Shown here piece after piece: positions 48,162-56,713 of a stretch of DNA of 64,000 nt; positions within the stretch are counted from its first letter, which is position 1; each line of letters begins with the position of its first letter. The position numbers were made by a program, and so were the translations under genes. The stretch comes from Membranihabitans marinus (lineage in GTDB: Bacteria > Bacteroidota > Bacteroidia > Chitinophagales > Saprospiraceae): NCBI RefSeq assembly GCF_021729155.1, contig NZ_JAJQYA010000010.1, positions 1-64,000 of the forward strand, in the 5' to 3' direction. Below the pieces are notes generated by a model. It was not told the DNA's origin. It saw only the letters and a list, made by a program, of their open reading frames with translations, and searched no databases.

Positions 48162-48959
48162 ATGAAACGAAGACGTTTTCTCCATAATTCAACCGCAGCG
48201 ATGTCAATTCCCCTTGTATTGCCAACATGGGCCAAATCTATGTTTAATAAGATGGATAGCGATAAATTGAATACGGCATCAGATGATTTGGATAAAATCA
48301 AAAAATTGATCCTCACTAAGCAACCTAGCATATGGTTGTTTACCGGAGATAGTATCACTCATGGAGCCAAGCATACCCATGGTTATCGATCCTATGTTGA
48401 GGTATTTCAAGAGCGAATTCGATATGAGGTTAGTACTTCAAAGAATATTGTGATCAATACGGGGATTAGTGGGAATACAACCCAGAATATTTTGGACGAT
48501 TACACTTGGCGGATTGATCAATTTAAACCGACCGTAGTGTCTTTGATGATCGGTACCAATGATTGTGCAAGGGCAGGTATGAATATTGAAAAATTTTCTG
48601 TGAATTTAAGTCAACTCATCCGACAAATGAGGGCAGGGGGTAGTATCCCCATTTTACATACGCCCAACGTAATCATTGTAGCCGACCATCCTGAGCGAAA
48701 AACTTTTCCAACCTTCATCCCCGTCATTAGAGATGTGGCTGCGAGAGAAAATGTAGTATTGGTCGATAACTATGCTTACTGGGAAGAAGAAATTCAGAAA
48801 ACTTCTCAAGCAATTGTCTTCAAGAAATGGCTTAACGATGGATTGCATCCCAATGGCTTTGGACATCAGCAAATCGCCAGAACGATGTTTAAACGACTAG
48901 ATATTTTTGATGAAAATGCACCTACTTGTGGTGGACCTTATTACGAAGGCAAACATTAA
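48162..48959 (+). CDS. SGNH/GDSL hydrolase 2, Tat-type signal
   Basis: The 265-residue protein opens with a twin-arginine signal (KRRRFLHNSTAAMSIPL, then AKS). SGNH blocks: I, LFTGDSITHG (Ser); II, INTGISGNT (Gly); III, LMIGTNDCA (Asn); V, WLNDGLHPNGFGH (Asp and His). It is a complete GDSL esterase, likely periplasmic. As with SGNH hydrolase 1, de-O-acetylation of a glycan or sialic acid is the best guess. It is not a recent copy of that gene; the two differ in export route and blocks. Confidence 0.83.
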   Translation: MKRRRFLHNSTAAMSIPLVLPTWAKSMFNKMDSDKLNTASDDLDKIKKLILTKQPSIWLFTGDSITHGAKHTHGYRSYVEVFQERIRYEVSTSKNIVINTGISGNTTQNILDDYTWRIDQFKPTVVSLMIGTNDCARAGMNIEKFSVNLSQLIRQMRAGGSIPILHTPNVIIVADHPERKTFPTFIPVIRDVAARENVVLVDNYAYWEEEIQKTSQAIVFKKWLNDGLHPNGFGHQQIARTMFKRLDIFDENAPTCGGPYYEGKH

Positions 48960-48982
48960 TTATAAATTTTAAAAAAATAAAA

Positions 48983-50155
48983 ATGGTTTTGAAGGTAGTT
49001 AATCGCATGACTGATAAATCTAAAAATGGATTGAAGTCTCTTTTGTTTTTTGTTCTATTGGCTGGTTTATATTCTTGTGGTCAAAAGCCATCAACTCCAG
49101 AAGCTTTGGTTGAGCCTCAAATTACGTTAGATCTATCGCCAACGGAGGATAATCCGCGCAATAGTGAAGGAGATTTTATATCGTTAAACGATGGACGACT
49201 TTTGTTTATATACAGTCGATACGTGGGGACTTCTACTAGTGATCATGCTCCTGCTTCATTGGCTGCTAGGTATTCAAGTGATGGTGGACAGACCTGGACT
49301 GATAACGATGAAATCGTCGTGCCCAATGAAGGAGGGATGAATGTGATGTCGGTTTCTTTACTGAGATTACAAAATGGTGATATTGCTCTTTTTTACTTGC
49401 GAAAAAATTCAACAGAAGATTGCATTCCCATGATGCGAATATCTAAAGATGAAGCCAAGACTTGGAGTGAGGCCATCCCTTGTATTACCGATAAGCCTGG
49501 ATATTTTGTGTTGAACAATGATCGGGTGATTCAATTAAAAAATGGTCGCCTGATGATGGCCGTTGCTTTACATAAGGTACCTGGTGGAGAATGGAGTGGA
49601 GTGGGATCTTTATACAGTTATTATTCCGATGACAATGGTGTTACTTGGACTTCAAGTGAGGAAGTACCTCGGCCTTATGAGATTACAACCCAAGAGCCAG
49701 GATTGATCGAACTTTCAGATGGTCGGGTCATGATGTATATCAGAGCAAGTGGTGGATTTCAACAGAAGACTTATTCCTCTGATCAAGGGGAAACTTGGTC
49801 ACCATATGAGGTGAGTAATATTCCATCCCCTGTTTCACCAGCGACAATTGAAGTAATTCCCGGTAGTGGAGATTGGCTTTTGGTGTGGAACAACAACGAT
49901 GGTTCCAATCCCGATATTAAGGGAAAACGAACTCCATTGACCATGGCGGTTTCTAAAGACGAAGGTGAAACTTGGACGTATACCAAAAATATAGAAGAAG
50001 ATCCCGATGGTTGGTATTGCTATATCGCCATGTACTTTTTGGAGGATAAGGTTATGTTGAGTTATTGTGCCGGCAGCCAAATAAAAAAACAAGGATTGGC
50101 GGTGACCCATGTAACTCAATTGGATAAGGACTGGATCTACAGTGAGTCATTGTAG
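48983..50155 (+). CDS. Sialidase-fold (BNR) lipoprotein, family C, copy 3
   Basis: I start it at ATG 48983; ATG 49007 also works, and the frame extends upstream to 48926 inside the SGNH gene, which is unlikely. The 390-residue product has the lipobox LYSC. Asp boxes are SSDGGQTWTDN, SKDEAKTWSEA, SDDNGVTWTSS, SSDQGETWSPY and SKDEGETWTYT. It shares the NPRNSEGDFISLNDGRLLFI opening and the NVMSVSLLRLQNGDIALFYL block with 42937. It is probably anchored in the outer membrane or facing the periplasm, so substrates could be trimmed after import. Confidence 0.82.
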   Translation: MVLKVVNRMTDKSKNGLKSLLFFVLLAGLYSCGQKPSTPEALVEPQITLDLSPTEDNPRNSEGDFISLNDGRLLFIYSRYVGTSTSDHAPASLAARYSSDGGQTWTDNDEIVVPNEGGMNVMSVSLLRLQNGDIALFYLRKNSTEDCIPMMRISKDEAKTWSEAIPCITDKPGYFVLNNDRVIQLKNGRLMMAVALHKVPGGEWSGVGSLYSYYSDDNGVTWTSSEEVPRPYEITTQEPGLIELSDGRVMMYIRASGGFQQKTYSSDQGETWSPYEVSNIPSPVSPATIEVIPGSGDWLLVWNNNDGSNPDIKGKRTPLTMAVSKDEGETWTYTKNIEEDPDGWYCYIAMYFLEDKVMLSYCAGSQIKKQGLAVTHVTQLDKDWIYSESL

Positions 50156-50199
50156 AAAATTAAAATCAAAGAATTGTTTTATTAACTAAAGAAGATATT

Positions 50200-51138
50200 T
50201 TGAATCATCGTTTCAAACATATTAATCCGATTTCCTTCGATTCTGGAAAACCAGGTCATCATTTATTGATCATCGCTGGTGTCCATGGAGATGAGTACGA
50301 GCCTATAATGGCCGTTGGGAAATTGATTGAGTTATTGGAAAACGATATAAAGTTGTTATCGGGTAAAATAACTTTGGTTCCAATTGTGAATTTACCGGCC
50401 TTTGTCAATAATAGCCGAACGGCTGAAGATCAATTGGATTTGGCTCGGACATGTCCTGGTATAGCGGATGGAAGCATTAGTCAGTCCATCGCATTTGAGA
50501 TTTCCTCACTGATTCAAACCGTCGATTTTTTAATTGATATGCATACTGGTGGGGTTTTATTTGAAATCTCTGCAATGGCCGGATATGTATTACATCCACA
50601 AGCTGAAGTGTTGGAACATCAACGCAATATGGCCAGAGTGTTTAATCTTCCAATAGTATGGGGGACATCGCCCAATCTCGAAGGTCGGACACTGAGCGTG
50701 GCTCGAGATGCCAATGTCCCAGCGATATATACCGAGTACGGCGGAGGAGGTAGTTGTAAACATTCTATTGTTGAAGAGTTGGTAGAGGGTTGTTGTCATG
50801 TGATGGCTTATTTAGACCAAATGGGTATGGTTTCCAACCTAGAAGATCGGGTTGTATATACTGTCGAGGACTTTCGAGATCAAAGCGGTCATCTACAAAT
50901 CATGCATCCCGCAAAAATAGACGGTATCTTTTTATCTGCCATAGATCTGGATGACCAGGTTGAAGAGGGTGATATTTTGGGCCATGTGCATCATATTGAT
51001 GGACATCGAGAAGCTGTCAGAGCGGTAGAGAGTGGGGTTGTGTTTTTACTTCGCAAACAAGCCAATGTAGTCAAAGGGGATGCTTTAGCAGGGATATTAC
51101 CCATTTTAGAAAAAGGAAAAAGAATGATATATGAATAA
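50200..51138 (+). CDS. Succinylglutamate desuccinylase/aspartoacylase (M14) family deacylase
   Basis: The 312-residue cytoplasmic protein starts at TTG 50200. The next in-frame ATG lies beyond the zinc motif and the frame closes at 50163, so a TTG start is needed. The zinc ligands are His29 and Glu32 in GVHGDEYEP and His115 in LIDMHTGG. A conserved Asn-Arg pair is suggested by NNSRTAEDQLD, and a further catalytic Glu by ATYTEYGG-like YTEYGGGGSC. AstE and aspartoacylase remove acyl groups from N-acyl-L-amino acids. In this operon I infer that it deacetylates N-acetylmannosaminate, which has the L-configuration at its amino carbon. The stop overlaps the next start by eight bases. Confidence 0.85.
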   Translation: MNHRFKHINPISFDSGKPGHHLLIIAGVHGDEYEPIMAVGKLIELLENDIKLLSGKITLVPIVNLPAFVNNSRTAEDQLDLARTCPGIADGSISQSIAFEISSLIQTVDFLIDMHTGGVLFEISAMAGYVLHPQAEVLEHQRNMARVFNLPIVWGTSPNLEGRTLSVARDANVPAIYTEYGGGGSCKHSIVEELVEGCCHVMAYLDQMGMVSNLEDRVVYTVEDFRDQSGHLQIMHPAKIDGIFLSAIDLDDQVEEGDILGHVHHIDGHREAVRAVESGVVFLLRKQANVVKGDALAGILPILEKGKRMIYE

Positions 51139-51955
51139 AGATAAAAAGGTAGCCATAATCACTGGCGCAGCTGGAGGTATTGGAAGAGCCACGGCATTGC
51201 GATTTGCTCGAGAGGATTATCGACTATTACTCAGTGATATAGATGAATCTGGTTTACAATCTTTAAGTGCAGACTTGGTTTCGGACGGTATGTCAGTAGA
51301 TGATTTTGTATTGTTTCCCGGAGATTTAATGGATTTGACCTATGCTCAGTCTATGGTAAAAGAATGTGTGAGCAGGTGGAATGCTATTGATGTACTGGTC
51401 AATAATGCCATTTGGAGAAGTCATGAGACTATGAGGTCAATGGCCATTGATCGCTGGGAAAAAACCATAAAGATCGGCTTAACCGTGCCGGCATTTCTCA
51501 GTAAATGGGTGGCTGAAGTCATGGAAAGTGAAGGACGCAAAGGCGTGATCGTCAATATATCGAGCGTAATGTCTGTAAAAGCCGGGGGAACCAGTCCAGC
51601 TTACACCGTATGCAAAGGTGGAATTGAGAGTTTAACCTTTGAGTTGGCTTCTCTTTATGGTCGGTCTGGAATACGGGTAGTGGCTATAGCCCCAGGCAAT
51701 GTACTCACTAGCTTGAGCGATGATTTTGTTTCTGAAGATGGAGAAAATTTAAGTGGAAAAATGGAAGCCAGTATGGCAGATCAAACTCCACTGAAACGAT
51801 CTGGACAATCCAGCGAAATAGCCAATGCCATATATTGGGTGAGTAGTCCGGAAGCTTCATTTGTATCGGGAACTGTCATTCAGGTAGATGGTGGCTACAG
51901 CCACGGATTTAATCGTAATTCATTAAAAAACTTACAATTCCCCAATCAGTTTTGA
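51131..51955 (+). CDS. Short-chain dehydrogenase/reductase (candidate N-acylmannosamine 1-dehydrogenase)
   Basis: The 274-residue SDR has the full classical set: TGAAGGIGRA (TGxxxGxG) at residues about 12-21, VNNA (NNA) near 92, catalytic Ser in VNISSVMSV, and Tyr158/Lys162 in YTVCK. The C-terminus VSGTVIQVDGGYSHGF is typical. Acidic SDID after beta-2 suggests NAD preference. The known N-acyl-D-mannosamine dehydrogenase of Flavobacterium is an SDR of similar size, and an N-acetylneuraminate lyase gene lies three genes downstream. Oxidation of ManNAc to its lactone is my proposal; other sugar or polyol substrates remain possible. It overlaps both neighbours (8 and 4 bases). Confidence 0.88.
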   Translation: MNKDKKVAIITGAAGGIGRATALRFAREDYRLLLSDIDESGLQSLSADLVSDGMSVDDFVLFPGDLMDLTYAQSMVKECVSRWNAIDVLVNNAIWRSHETMRSMAIDRWEKTIKIGLTVPAFLSKWVAEVMESEGRKGVIVNISSVMSVKAGGTSPAYTVCKGGIESLTFELASLYGRSGIRVVAIAPGNVLTSLSDDFVSEDGENLSGKMEASMADQTPLKRSGQSSEIANAIYWVSSPEASFVSGTVIQVDGGYSHGFNRNSLKNLQFPNQF

Positions 51956-53046
51956 AAGGTATCTGGAAATATAACGAATATTGGTCGACGGCGGACGACA
52001 TGACTCAATTGACCATGGGGGAAGGAAATACCCCCTTGTTGCGATCAGATCGCATTAGCAAGAAATACAACATCCCAAATTTGTATTTCAAATTGGAAAC
52101 TTCGAATCCTACGGGATCTTATAAAGATCGGTATGCAGCCAGTGCGATATCGCATTTAATGTTAAATAAGTCAAAATTGTGCTTAGCTACTTCGAGTGGC
52201 AATACCGGTGCAGCATTGGCGGCCTATTGTGCACGAGCCAATATGCCATGTTACATTGTGGTGGTAGATGGAGCGCCAGCTGGTAAACTCAATCAAATGC
52301 GATTGTATGGTGCAGAAACCCTTATGGTTAAAGGTTTTGGTAAGGATGAAGAAATTAGCAAAAACACTTTCGATGAATTGAAAGCATTTGCTCTTTCTAT
52401 GAACAGCCAAGTGCAAATAAGTGCCTATGCTTATTCGCCTGAAGGTATGCAGGGAGTCGAATCCATTGCCTTTGAAATAGCAGAAGAATTGCCGGAGGAT
52501 AATGTGAAAGTTTTTTCCCCTTCTGGAGGTGGGGGTTTGACCTTGGCCGTCGGTAGAGGATTTTTAAAATGGAAAGAAAAGAATAAGGAATATTCGCTAC
52601 CGGCTTTACACTGCGTGCAACCGGAAGGGAATAATACCATCGCAGGACCACTAAAGGAAAAGTTGCGAACAGCAACAGCTATTTCAAAAAGTGTGACTAA
52701 AGTCAGTGGTCTGCAAGTGCCTAATATTATCGATGGAAATCAAACCATTGAGCTGTGTAATGCATTGCACGGTGATGGCCATTTGGTCACTGATGAAGAG
52801 ATATTTAAAATTCAAGGAGAGTTGGCTCGATTAGAAGGTATCTATTGCGAACCCGCAGGAGCTGTTGCTCTGGCAGGGGCTATTCGGGCGAGGTCAGAAG
52901 GATTGATAAAAGGAGATCAACATATTGTATGTCTGATTACAGGACACGGTTTCAAAGATGAGACTTCTATCGACCGTATGGTCGAAAAGGGAAATCCATT
53001 TTTCGAAAACATTGAAAAAGTAAAAAATTATATTCTACATAAATAA
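51952..53046 (+). CDS. Threonine synthase/dehydratase-fold PLP enzyme (candidate amino-sugar-acid ammonia-lyase)
   Basis: The start is TTG 51952, overlapping the SDR stop (TTGA). The 364-residue fold-type II PLP enzyme has GEGNTPLL, the Schiff-base Lys58 in PTGSYKDR, the cofactor-binding SSGNTGAALAAYCARA and the phosphate loop PSGGGGLTLAVG. True threonine synthases sit with thr genes and use a phosphate substrate; here the neighbours are sugar enzymes and RidA. RidA hydrolyses the enamines/imines made by PLP dehydratases, so I infer a beta-elimination on 2-amino-2-deoxymannonate to give 2-keto-3-deoxygluconate and ammonia. Diaminopropionate or threonine as substrates are alternatives. Confidence 0.85.
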   Translation: MKGIWKYNEYWSTADDMTQLTMGEGNTPLLRSDRISKKYNIPNLYFKLETSNPTGSYKDRYAASAISHLMLNKSKLCLATSSGNTGAALAAYCARANMPCYIVVVDGAPAGKLNQMRLYGAETLMVKGFGKDEEISKNTFDELKAFALSMNSQVQISAYAYSPEGMQGVESIAFEIAEELPEDNVKVFSPSGGGGLTLAVGRGFLKWKEKNKEYSLPALHCVQPEGNNTIAGPLKEKLRTATAISKSVTKVSGLQVPNIIDGNQTIELCNALHGDGHLVTDEEIFKIQGELARLEGIYCEPAGAVALAGAIRARSEGLIKGDQHIVCLITGHGFKDETSIDRMVEKGNPFFENIEKVKNYILHK

Positions 53047-53066
53047 TATTGAATAAAGACGTGATT

Positions 53067-53975
53067 ATGAATAGTATATTTCAAGGTATTTGGCCAGCAA
53101 TGTTTACCCCTTTAGATGAATCGGGTAATCCATCACTTAAAGAAGTTGAAAAATTGACTGATAAACTGGTAACTGAAGGAGTGCCGGGTTTGTATATATT
53201 GGGATCTACAGGGCAAGGAGTTCTGTTTTCTCAAGCACAAAGGGAAGAAGTGGCCAATGTGGTGTTGCAAACAGTGGCGAAAAGAATTCCAGTCATGGTA
53301 CAAGTAGGTTCTATGACATCAACAGAATCATCGGCCTTGGCCAAACATGCCCAAAAAGCGGGAGCCAGTGCAGTTTCCTCTGTAGGACCTATTTACTTTG
53401 GTGGTGGTGCCGACATGGTATTGGAACATTATCGCCAAATAGCAGAATCCACTGATTTGCCATTTTTCCCCTATCAATTAGGGAATAATTCTATCCAAGG
53501 AAATCTTGAGTCTTTTATAGATGAATTGATGAAGATGCCTCAAGTGGCTGGGATGAAACTTACCACTACAGATCTGTTGACCATCAGTGCTGTTCACAAT
53601 CATGCTGGAGAGCGATTGCGTTTGTTCAGTGGAGCAGATGAATTGCTTTGTCACTCCACATTGTGTGGTACAGTAGGAGCTATCGGTTCTATGTATAATT
53701 TTTGGTGGAAAGAATGCAATTATGTAAGAAATGCCTTTATGGATGGAGACTTTGAATTGGGACGAAGTTTTATGTTAGAGTTTCAACGATTGATATTCCA
53801 ATTTTTACCGAATGTATGGACTTTCTTTCGCCAAGCAATGCAACACATTTATCAAATAGATATAGGGCCAGCAGTACGACCAGTGGGGAATACTAATAAA
53901 ATTTGGTCAGAGGCTGAGTTGCATCGAGTTTTAGATCAGTTCCAAGCAGCGGCTCAATTTAATCAACCCGTTTAA
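53067..53975 (+). CDS. nanA: N-acetylneuraminate lyase (NanA/NPL-like, DHDPS superfamily)
   Basis: ATG 53067 gives 302 residues; a TTG 18 bases upstream is ignored. Key residues fall at nearly the same numbers as in E. coli NanA: Ser47-Thr48 in GSTGQG (NanA Ser47-Thr48), Tyr136 in FFPYQLGN (Tyr137) and Schiff-base Lys164 in GMKLTTTDLL (Lys165). The GMKLTTTDLLTI block also resembles the vertebrate lyase NPL. The expected reaction is cleavage of N-acetylneuraminate to ManNAc and pyruvate. The usual next genes (nanK, nanE, nagA, nagB) are absent from the window. KDG aldolase, another member of the superfamily, is the main alternative. It lies 20 bases after the PLP gene. Confidence 0.82.
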   Translation: MNSIFQGIWPAMFTPLDESGNPSLKEVEKLTDKLVTEGVPGLYILGSTGQGVLFSQAQREEVANVVLQTVAKRIPVMVQVGSMTSTESSALAKHAQKAGASAVSSVGPIYFGGGADMVLEHYRQIAESTDLPFFPYQLGNNSIQGNLESFIDELMKMPQVAGMKLTTTDLLTISAVHNHAGERLRLFSGADELLCHSTLCGTVGAIGSMYNFWWKECNYVRNAFMDGDFELGRSFMLEFQRLIFQFLPNVWTFFRQAMQHIYQIDIGPAVRPVGNTNKIWSEAELHRVLDQFQAAAQFNQPV

Positions 53976-53984
53976 ATACATCAA

Positions 53985-54635
53985 ATGAAAATCAATTTTA
54001 ATGAAATAAGGCAGCAGCTCTATGTAGCTGTTGTTTGTGATGCTTTGGATAGCATAGGGTTTAGATATCAATCTCCTGTTTTGCCTTTTATCGATTGTAC
54101 AGGGATGGAGACCATGGTCGGTAGAGCTAAGACGACTCTTTGGGTCGATATGTTTCACAAGGATCCCAGTCCTTATACTATGGAGTTGCAAGCTGTGGAT
54201 TCATGTCAGCCCGACGATATTATCATTGCAGCAGCCGGAGGTTCATTGAGATCTGGTATTTGGGGAGAATTGTTGTCAACTGCAGCCCAAAATTCGGGTT
54301 GTAATGGTGCTTTGATCCACGGTGGAGTGCGAGATGTCAATAAGATGAGGCAAATGGAATTTCCCGTTTTTGCCACCGCAAAAATTCCTTACGATAGCCA
54401 GCATAGACAACGAGTAGTAGATGTCGATGTCGAAGTAGCTATCGGTGGAGTATCTATATGCCCTGGCGATATCGTATTTGCTGATGCCGATGGTGTAGTG
54501 GTCATTCCTCACCATGTAGAGGAAGAGGTTTTGCAATTGGCTATGAAAAAAGTTAACGATGAAAACATAAGTCGTGATGCTATCAAGCAGGGGATGAAAG
54601 CCTCTGCTGCCTATGAAAAATACGGTGTTTTATAA
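53985..54635 (+). CDS. RraA-family protein (HMG/CHA aldolase-like)
   Basis: The 216-residue protein has the RraA fold signature: GELLSTAAQNSGCNGALIHG followed by GGVRDVNKM, in which Arg and Asp bind pyruvate and the metal in 4-hydroxy-4-methyl-2-oxoglutarate aldolase. A further conserved stretch is GDIVFADADGVVVIPHH. Without the C-terminal features of RNase E inhibitors and in a sugar-acid operon, it is more likely a lyase or decarboxylase for a 2-keto acid than an RNA regulator. Its exact substrate is unknown. It is the third pyruvate-type aldolase in this operon, 9 bases after nanA. Confidence 0.85.
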   Translation: MKINFNEIRQQLYVAVVCDALDSIGFRYQSPVLPFIDCTGMETMVGRAKTTLWVDMFHKDPSPYTMELQAVDSCQPDDIIIAAAGGSLRSGIWGELLSTAAQNSGCNGALIHGGVRDVNKMRQMEFPVFATAKIPYDSQHRQRVVDVDVEVAIGGVSICPGDIVFADADGVVVIPHHVEEEVLQLAMKKVNDENISRDAIKQGMKASAAYEKYGVL

Positions 54636-54699
54636 CCTCGCATTAAGAATAATAATTTAAAAAAAATGAATCCATAGCGATTCTAGTAAAATATATAGA

Positions 54700-55089
54700 A
54701 TGAAAAAAACAGTAATAACAGGAGAAAACGTTCCTGCCAGTGATTTGCCATTTTCTCCAGCTTTGAAAGTAGGAGAATGGGTATTCGTTTCTGGTCAAGC
54801 TTCAGTGGATGAAGAAGGTAAGATAGTAGTGGATACTTTTGCCGGTGAGTGTAGGAGATCTTTTGAGAATGTCAAAAAGGTGTTGGCAGGTGCAGGTCTT
54901 ACTTTGGACGACGTGGTTCAAGTGAGAAACTTTGTAGGTAGCGAAGCCTATCTTAAAGAGTTCAACGAAATATACCGAGAATACTTTAATCCCCCTTATC
55001 CAGCGAGAACCACAATAATGAATTGCCTAGGTCAATTGTTGAAATTTGAAGTGGAAGTGATTGCAATGGACAAGAGTGAGAAAGGATAA
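54700..55089 (+). CDS. RidA-family enamine/imine deaminase
   Basis: At 129 residues this has the standard RidA length. It keeps the catalytic Arg (Arg103 in YPARTTI) and the Glu of the C-terminal FEVEVIAM strand, plus GEWVFVSGQASVD and VVQVRNFV. Active-type RidA speeds hydrolysis of the 2-aminoacrylate-like enamines released by PLP dehydratases. Its presence two genes after a threonine-dehydratase-fold enzyme is the main support for the deamination step proposed for this operon. It may form the ketone 2-keto-3-deoxygluconate from its imine. Confidence 0.92.
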   Translation: MKKTVITGENVPASDLPFSPALKVGEWVFVSGQASVDEEGKIVVDTFAGECRRSFENVKKVLAGAGLTLDDVVQVRNFVGSEAYLKEFNEIYREYFNPPYPARTTIMNCLGQLLKFEVEVIAMDKSEKG

Positions 55090-55110
55090 TTAGGATGCCC
55101 TTTTTCTCTG

Positions 55111-55134
55111 AAAAAAGAAGATTCTGCTTTTTTT
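55111..55134 (+). other. Small hairpin in the 142-base gap after the RidA gene
   Basis: AAAAAAG (55111-55117) can pair with CTTTTTT (55127-55133), with an inner AGA/TCT after one mismatch. The stem is AT-rich and weak, so partial termination or RNA processing is possible. No new promoter with a TAnnTTTG box was seen before the next gene. Confidence 0.3.
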
Positions 55135-55231
55135 AGTATCTAAATAATCAGTCTATTTATATAAACGCAGATGAAATCCTACAGTTTAAAAGCTAGTGAA
55201 TTCACTAAGCCTTAAATAATATTTATAAAAA

Positions 55232-56713
55232 ATGAAAACCAGAGTAGCATTAATCGGTATATATCATGAGTCAAATACTTTTTTGGCTCAGCCGACAACC
55301 TATAAAAATTTTGAAGATGGTCATCTTATGTTTGGTGAGGATATTCGCCGTGAATACGCCGATGCTCATCATGAAATAGGGGGGATCCTCGAAGTATTTG
55401 ATTCGACTGATATCGAAATTGTACCATTGGTATATGCCGAAGCCACACCGGGCGGAAAATTGACTAGGAAAACCTATGAAAAATTGTTGGAATTAATGGT
55501 TTCGGCACTGAGGGATTCAGGAAGTTTTGATGGAATAATGGTCTGTCCTCATGGGGCTGCTGTTGCTGAAACTTATCCCGATATGGATGGTCATTGGTTG
55601 AAATTGGTTCGATTATTGGTCGGTGACCATGTTCCTATTGTATGTACTTTGGATCCCCATGCCAATGTGAGCCCTGCCATGGTAGATGCAACTAACGCTC
55701 TTGTTGCTTATAGCAGTAATCCGCATTTGGATCAACGGGAAACAGGTAGAAAAGCGGCTAAATTAATGTTGCAGAATCTGGTAGAAAAGAGAAAACTGAC
55801 ATCTGTGCTCTGTCAAAGTCGGGTTTCTATAAGCATAGAACAACAGTTTACCAGTGATTATCCATGTAAGGCATTGTATGAGCTAGCGGATAAATACTTA
55901 CAAGATGATTCGGTTTTGTCGATAAGTGTTATTCTTGGTTTCCCATATTCTGATGTAGAAAAAATGGGAAGTTCTTTTATTGTGGTTACAGATAACGATG
56001 TCGACAAGGCCAATGAAATCGGTAAAGCCATGACCGATTATTTGGAATCCAATAAAGAATTGTTTGTCGGCGAACGAATAGATGCCCATGCATCGGTTAT
56101 CGCTGCTAAGCAAATGGACAAACCTGTTTTGCTTTTAGACATGGGGGATAATGTAGGTGGAGGTTCTCCAGGCGATGCGACGATCTTACTCCATGCCCTT
56201 AACAAAGAAAATGATTTGACATATTTTTATTGCCTTTACGACCCTACAGCAGTAGAAGAATGTATGGCTTTAGGAGAGGGAGAGTCCATCGATTTAACTA
56301 TGGGTGGCAAATCAGATGACCTACACGGAAGTCCAGTAGAAATGAGGGTAAATATATTGGCCATTAAAAATGGAGTATTTCAAGAAAGTGAGCCAAGACA
56401 CGGTGGGCAGGTACAGTATAATATGGGAGATATAGTCATTGTAGAGACGGAGAATCGGTCAGTGATTATGCTTATATCAAAACGAGTGCCTCCTTTTAGT
56501 TTAAGTCAATTAACTACTTTTGATGTTCAGCCTTCACGATTTGATGTTTTGGTGGCCAAGGGGGTTCAAGCCCCTATCGCTGCCTATGGGCCAGTGTGCG
56601 CTTCCATGATACGAGTTGATACCCCAGGGGTGACACGAGCAGATGCCACTCAGCTCACTTACCATCATCGTCGAAAACCATTGTTCCCTTTTGAAAAAAA
56701 TATCGATGAATAG
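55232..56713 (+). CDS. M81-family metallopeptidase (MlrC-like)
   Basis: The 493-residue protein shows both MlrC parts. The N-terminal DUF1485-like region carries IYHESNTF and VCPHGAAVAE, and CTLDPHANVSPAMVDA with metal-binding Asp and His. The C-terminal part has LLDMGDNVGGGSPGDAT, the family's best-known motif. MlrC cleaves linearised microcystin, but most members are found in amino-acid or sugar-acid operons with unknown amide substrates. Here it could be an alternative N-deacylase (for N-glycolyl or other acyl forms) or act on a cyclic amide. It is cytoplasmic. Its stop overlaps the SMP-30 start by eight bases. Confidence 0.88.
   Translation: MKTRVALIGIYHESNTFLAQPTTYKNFEDGHLMFGEDIRREYADAHHEIGGILEVFDSTDIEIVPLVYAEATPGGKLTRKTYEKLLELMVSALRDSGSFDGIMVCPHGAAVAETYPDMDGHWLKLVRLLVGDHVPIVCTLDPHANVSPAMVDATNALVAYSSNPHLDQRETGRKAAKLMLQNLVEKRKLTSVLCQSRVSISIEQQFTSDYPCKALYELADKYLQDDSVLSISVILGFPYSDVEKMGSSFIVVTDNDVDKANEIGKAMTDYLESNKELFVGERIDAHASVIAAKQMDKPVLLLDMGDNVGGGSPGDATILLHALNKENDLTYFYCLYDPTAVEECMALGEGESIDLTMGGKSDDLHGSPVEMRVNILAIKNGVFQESEPRHGGQVQYNMGDIVIVETENRSVIMLISKRVPPFSLSQLTTFDVQPSRFDVLVAKGVQAPIAAYGPVCASMIRVDTPGVTRADATQLTYHHRRKPLFPFEKNIDE

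Noticed and set aside
48926-48982. Upstream start for family C copy 3 inside the SGNH gene
   Set aside because: It would add a Trp/Arg-rich stretch ahead of the lipoprotein signal; ATG 48983 or 49007 fits far better.
51952-53046. Genuine threonine synthase of amino-acid biosynthesis
   Set aside because: No homoserine kinase or dehydrogenase gene is nearby and it is coupled to an SDR and a sugar-acid operon; the family fold is shared with dehydratases and ammonia-lyases.
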